Shown in pieces: positions 58,870 through 64,000 of a stretch of DNA of 64,000 nt. The stretch comes from Saccharina japonica. Taxonomy: Eukaryota; Sar; Phaeophyceae; Laminariales; Laminariaceae. The DNA is taken from contig MEHQ01004020.1 in NCBI GenBank assembly GCA_008828725.1, forward strand, positions 890,593-954,592, given 5' to 3'. The notes below the pieces were generated by a model. It was not told the origin of the DNA. It was given only the letters and a program-made list of their open reading frames with translations, and ran no database searches. Both the position numbers and the translations under genes were made by a program. The first letter of the stretch is position 1; every line of letters starts with the position of its first letter.

Positions 58870-59039
58870 CGGCCCGCTCATAAGAAACCAGAAGTCGGGC
58901 TTAGGCTGACTTTCTTATGTGAGAAAGGGGTGTGTCCCACACTAACGTCAGTATAATAGCTGTCGACTTTCTTATTTCCCCGTAATGTTCAGGCTGAGTT
59001 TCTTGTGGGGCACTTTCTTATTATAATGAGAGGGCCGGT
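58870..59039. repeat. Small dispersed element, AATAAGAAA family (copy 5)
   Basis: The outer arms ACCGGCCCGCTCATAAGAAA and TTTCTTATTATAATGAGAGG..GCCGGT are complementary over most of their length, and the interior repeats AGGCTGA(C/G)TTTCTT. This copy has the clearest extended inverted ends. Confidence 0.75.
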
Positions 59040-61877
59040 AGTGTACTGCTGTATAACCGGCATTTTGTGAGCGTGGAGAGAGACACAATCATACAGACCA
59101 GGCAGAGCTCATGGTGTACTGCTGCACTGCAGCACAGCAAGCAGTACAAAATCGACCTCTGCGACGGTAGCTTGGACGGAAGGAGTGTGGCTGCGGGGAA
59201 ATAACTACTTTTTGCGTGCTCGTATGCGTTTATACTGCTGTGTTGCTGCTGCTGTGCAGATCATAGACCGTCAGCTTCGTAGTGCTGTAGCGCACAGTAG
59301 TTACTTGCCCGGTGAAGACTTTTTGTTTTTTTTTACTTTCTATCTGCGCAATAAATACGCACGCGCTTTTTTAATTATTTCACAGGAAATCGGGAAATCC
59401 ACTGGAAACTCTCAGTAAAATAATAAAAAGTAAACAAGTCGTACGCACCCGTGCGAAGTACGTTCCACAGGGTACGAGTCTCATACAATACGTACACCGC
59501 CTCTGTGTACAAGGGCAAAGTGTTTTGTTGTCTTCCGATCTGATGAAAAAGCTGGTGGTACACATTGTCGACTCGTCCATGGACCACCACAGCAGTATAG
59601 CCTGCCTCTTTGTATTGTTTGTTGCTGCTCTGCTACTACTTCTGCTGAGGTACTGCTGTGTACTTCTCTTGCGTCGCCCGCTTTTGGACGGTTTGCTGTA
59701 TAGGCTAGCTTTTAATTAATATACTGTAGAATTAAAACTCATTGTAGCCACACTACTGTAATCCCGCGTACAACTGTAATTTTTTGCTGACTAGCCCAAA
59801 CCCAACCACAAGCAAATTGTATTCGTGCATGAATCAACTCTCATCTTACGACCACTCCAAAGGAAAGCCTTGTATATATATTTACAACGGAAGACATTAG
59901 CGTATATGCGTATGTTAGCGTACATTGACGCTCGCTTTGATACACAAGGCAACACAAAACGCCTCACTCGGTTTGCCCTTATTCGTGTACCTGGCAGCCC
60001 CCTGTCGAAATAGCTGTATGTTCAGTCAACGCAGTGGTCGTACGTACTGTAGTAAGCCGCTCTCTCGCAGGGCTCGCCCACCGACACTAGGTCACAGAAA
60101 CGAGCGTAACCGCAAATTCTAGAACAACACTCGAAATCGAAACCCGCATCCAATTATTCGAATACGTGCAGTAGAGACTGTGGCAAGGCTAGCTTAGAAC
60201 AATCACGACGTGGTGTGTTGTGATACCAGTGCTGAGAAATATACGGGTACTGTACTATTAATCGCGTGCTTTTACACGGCGGGTTGATTGGCAGGGCCTA
60301 CTACACGTATCACCTGATTCGTCGGCAATATACAATGGGTACCAACATGCCTGTTTCTGTTGACGTTTGGGAGAGATTTCTTGGCAGGCGCCTACACGTT
60401 CATACACATACGCATCCCACGTGGCAAGCGTTAAGCACAGCACGCCTACGCACTCCGCTAAGGAGAAGGCCTTTCCCCACCAAACAACTGATAAACTGCA
60501 ACTTGAGCCTCGTGCTGGGGCTTGAACCTCGTCGTATGAAGACACTATTCACGTTGTTACTCATGTTGTGGTAAGTTTTATGTTCGTGGCGATCATTGGA
60601 TTGGTACCGCTGCCGACGTTCCCCAAAGCACAACACTCTCTATGAGCAAGCCTTCATCTAAATTACTTCAAACGCAGCCCCCTACACGCGGCACAATACA
60701 GTACCCAGTGGCCAAACGCAGTATGGTACGATTAGGGTTGAATATAGACGGATTGTAATTAGAGTTAGGCTTAGCTCGGTGCTAGTGCGACTGGCCCCCT
60801 ACTGTAGCTTAGTGCCTTCTTGTCATGAACCCGCCCATCAAACAATGCCTTGGGTTCGTCGCGGGGTTGCATACATTTGGCTCGCCAGACGCAATTCAGC
60901 GCGCCTCTGATTGGCGGCTTCTAGTTTCGGAGTAGCTGGGGCCTGGTCTGGGTGCGGCGTGGGCATAGGCCAATCGACGCCTTCGTGGATCATTGGCTTT
61001 TGCCGCGTTGCTAAGGGCAACACTCGCCGGGGTAGGAAAATTGGAAACATCAAGGACGAGGGTGTGGAAGTTGTATCGTCGACAAACGGAGATAGAAGAT
61101 AGCCGTCTTTGAGCCCTTTGCGGGAAATTCATATCATTTTAAAAGGCCAAACGGTGCAGGTTAAGGCTGATATTAGACCTGGACGAAGGAGCTTGCACTG
61201 GACAGCAATATATCATCAAACGGTGGTCATACCATTACTTCACCCCTTCCCCGCCCCCCGACGCTCTTGTATTTCGTCCAACTGCACAAGGGGTTCGGCA
61301 TTTTGTTGTCTCGCCAACTTGCGCACGGTCCCCTCCCAAGAGATATGTCAAGCAAACATTTGGACATGTACCTACGGTAACAGTGTGGGATATCCCGGCA
61401 CACACTGCGCGCGACATCAACACAATCGTGCGATGATGGGAGTTGTAACGTCCAGGCACAGGAAAATGCATGCAGCCCTTTGTCTTGACAATAGGTCGTT
61501 ATCCTCGGCGAGAGCTACTGTATTACATCGCAGTTTTATATCATACGTGCTATATATAGGTGTGTTCATTCTTGGAGAGGCATACGTCACATCGCCTACA
61601 CTTTCGCTTGCTGAAGTTCGTATCTCGGACAATGCACGGTGCGGTCGCGGCAACAGAACACTAACATCACCAACAGCCCCGTATTTTCCTGTGTTATTAC
61701 TATAGATCGTGGTCTGTTTCCATGGAGATGACCCACCCCAACATATTGCCACTGCCCCGTTAACAACTGTAAACTTGGCTTACTCAATGTCCCGCTGTAT
61801 GCGTCTGCGCTACTGTCTCACGTATCGACCGCTCTATGTTGTTCGTATATTGTCTGTGGTCTGATGTGAGCAATCAG

Positions 61878-64000
61878 ATGGTTGACCAGATGGAAGCATG
61901 GGCGGACGAGCTCGGAGGGACCTACGAGCTGACCATGTTCGGCAAGAGGACAGTGGTTGCTACCGAAGTTGCCGATGTGCGCCGCGTTCTGAGCCTGCGC
62001 CCTTCGCTTTTCAGGAGAGGACTATCGGCGGTGAGCCTTTACCAATCTTAGCATTTCAGCACCTTGCTATTTCTGCATATCGTCGTTTATGCTATTTTTT
62101 CTCCACTAACATAATGTGATCCCCCGACGGTGTGGTATTAGAGCCGTCGCCATCACCCCTTCTCCTTGCCTACCGTCCTTAGCCCCTGCATCTTGTAGGT
62201 TGAAGAAATTTCCGTTTCTGATGAACAAAAGCGCAACGCGTAGCATTCTACATGTAGGATTGTTGTTGGGCATGGCTCACGTGTTTCGACCTCACAGGCG
62301 GTGACACACCAGCTCGTCTGGTTCGTATCATTTCGTCTCGTTCGGAGTAGCCAAGCTGCACTACAGTACGCCACGTTCAGTTGCAGCACTGAATACTGTA
62401 CCAATCAACTCCGACACTTTATTTCCCGGACGGCCGTAGGCGGCTGTTCTGCGTCCTGTTGGAAACTAACCCACATTGAAGGACATTGTGGGACTTACCT
62501 TAGGTCTGCATGATAGATTTACGTTTCTACCCACGTGTTTCCGTTGTGCTTCGGAGCAGAATCATTTTCGCTGGCCGGCGGAGAAGATTGGGCTGCTGCC
62601 GTCCATGTTCTTCGACGAGGACGAGGAGTGGAGACGCTCCAGGCGCCTCATCTGCCCGTCGCTCCATACCCGCCAAGTCGCTGTTATGATACCATCCATA
62701 GCGCATGTAAGAGAATACAGGAGAAAAGAGGAGGGGCGAGGTGTTAAACTTACACGGATCGCGGTAACTTTATCCTGCGTTTGGTTGGCCTGGACCTGAC
62801 ATAGATCGCGTCAAATATACTATAACTGCGCACAGAGTATTGCTGCAGTATACGTGCCTCGTCTGATCTCCCTTCTCTCTTAGATATGTATTTTTTTCCC
62901 GTTAAGATATCTGGATACTGCCGCAAAGTTTACGCTTGTTCAGCTTCCAGTCCGGCCAAACCGTTCCTGCACAATTCCTTTGCTATGTATCTTCTGAAGT
63001 ATACGTGTCTCCCTCTGCATCGCTCCATTCTCTATTTCTATACTCTAGATCCTGAAGCGACTCTGCACCCAGCTAGGCGAGCGGGCAGAAGCAGGAGAGG
63101 TGGTTGACGCGATACGTGTTTTCGGTGAGGCATGCACAGAGGGAACGCACTGATAAACGTCCAACAGTGGTGTGTGAGCAGATAGTAAAGTCTTCTCTTG
63201 GGATGTACGCCTTAGCCATTTAGCCAAGACACACAACTTTGTGGCGATGGTGCACCTGTAACACTGGCGGCGTCTCGATGTTGTCGCTGGTGCACGTACG
63301 GTACAGGGAAAATAAATATGCACTGCTGCCTGGTCAAGCAGGAGCGTGGACGGCATGTACTGTACATAAATCCCGCCCAAGAACTCGTGTGGGGTGGCTC
63401 CTCTGTCCACTTTCCATGCCATGCTAGTTTCGAGACAGTTAGAACCTCGAACACACGCGCAGCCTGTCGACGACAAATGGTTCGGGATATTTCCTAATAA
63501 TATACGTGTGATACCATGGCGTCGGTTTAGATTTTCATTGACGCTTGTCTTAGATGCGGTGGACAAGCTAGCACATTTGCAGGAGATTTCGTGAAGTACA
63601 AGTGCGTGTTATTCGTCCATCAGCTGACAGGGCACTGCGCTTGCTTCAAGTGAGCACTAGCCTACTATCGCGAGGCACCTTCGATAAACGCGAGCCATCC
63701 GCCACCACCCGCAATGGTTGGACATGCCTATTTCGTGCCGGGCCGCCTCTCAGTCTCAGAATGAGCCAGCCCTCTTGGCTTGAGTTCCCTGTACATTTGT
63801 CCTGATGCCTTTCCGCTTACTGTGCTACCTCGCCCTTTCTTGTTTACATGCGCCTGCCGCTGTGTCAGAGCGGTTTACGCACGACTGTGTCGCCCTAGCC
63901 GCCTTCGGGCTTGACGCGGACAGCCTGGGCGCCACCAAAGGCATCCCGTGTCCGTCGTTTGACTGCATGGACACAATTTTAAGGTCTTTCATGGCCCTTG
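61878..64000 (+). CDS. Cytochrome P450, exons 2-5 (partial, runs off the right edge)
   Basis: Exons are 2: 61878-62030, 3: 62560-62706, 4: 63049-63124 and 5: 63869 onward, with exit phases 0,0,1. Exon 2 reads MVDQMEAWADELGGTYELTM, then FGKRTVVATEVADVRRVL and RPSLFRRG, the helix A and beta-1 region. Exon 3 contains FFDEDEEWRRSRRLICPSL; W170-x-x-x-R174 is the helix C motif that contacts a heme propionate. Exon 4 is ILKRLCTQLGERAEAGEVVD, and exon 5 continues ERFTHDCVALAAFGLDADSL, matching the helix D-E/F stretch F(T)xDxxxxAAFG. About 264 residues are covered with exon 1. The I-helix, ExxR and Cys-ligand regions must lie beyond position 64000. The style (GLLPSMFF..EEW, FRRG) resembles CYP4- or CYP97-like bacterial/plastid-type clans, but I cannot assign a family. 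Confidence 0.83.

Larger units (their letters stand above)
45981..61877 (+). other. Candidate 15.9-kb first intron of the P450 gene
   Basis: The donor is AAG|GTAAGC at 45981 and the acceptor AATCAG|ATG ends at 61877; both flanking exons are in phase 0. No exon with P450 character or other recognisable protein lies between. The tract contains the decamer minisatellite (50204-50646), a TAC microsatellite (51231-51426), telomere-like blocks (53249-53300, 53796-53825), and copies of dispersed families at 51605, 52250, 53306, 54184 and 58870. The stretches 46000-50100 and 54900-58850 show only scattered short reading frames with no family resemblance. Every other intron seen in this window is about 1.1 kb or less, so this one is exceptional and probably grew by repeat insertion. 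Confidence 0.6.

Noticed and set aside
1-64000. tRNA, rRNA or other structured RNA genes
   Set aside because: GGTTCGA-type words were inspected (for example 9472 and 18225); they fall in exons and lack matching acceptor stems. No rRNA-like segment was seen.

Overview
The window is nuclear DNA from an intron-dense eukaryote. It holds one complete multi-exon gene, the first part of a second gene, and a large amount of repeat-rich non-coding DNA. Both genes are on the + strand. Exons are short (27-285 nt), GC-rich and bounded by GT..AG. Introns are mostly 250-1100 nt, and one candidate intron is about 15.9 kb. TTAGGG-type interstitial repeats, many small dispersed elements and the intron-rich layout suggest a photosynthetic stramenopile such as a brown alga. 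This is inference from gene architecture, not from a marker gene, and I hold it at about 50 percent.

Layout: 1-9452 is non-coding, with a 535-bp direct duplication at 702-2323 and several small dispersed elements. 9453-30407 is a gene I assemble into 35 exons, with compatible splice phases throughout, encoding a secreted protein of about 1381 residues. It has a signal peptide, then three tandem beta-sandwich modules built from duplicated exon sets (exons 1/2-7, 8-12, 13-17), then a roughly 800-residue core resembling the fungal exopolysaccharide deacetylase Agd3 (carbohydrate esterase family CE18). 30408-45695 is non-coding and holds a 218-bp satellite array, a terminal-inverted-repeat element with a 4-bp target duplication, and several minisatellites. 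45696-45980 and 61878-64000 are the first five exons of a membrane-anchored cytochrome P450. The gene runs off the right edge before its I-helix and heme-binding region. The 15.9 kb between P450 exons 1 and 2 is a repeat nest: a 44-copy decamer minisatellite that grows out of the end of a small mobile element, a TAC microsatellite, two telomere-like CCCTAA blocks, and members of at least four dispersed families.

The two genes show no functional link beyond adjacency. The most notable content is the Agd3-like deacetylase. Its catalytic Asp-Asp and His-x-x-x-His motifs are intact, it is outside fungi if the organism call is right, and it carries a triplicated, probably carbohydrate-binding, N-terminal region.
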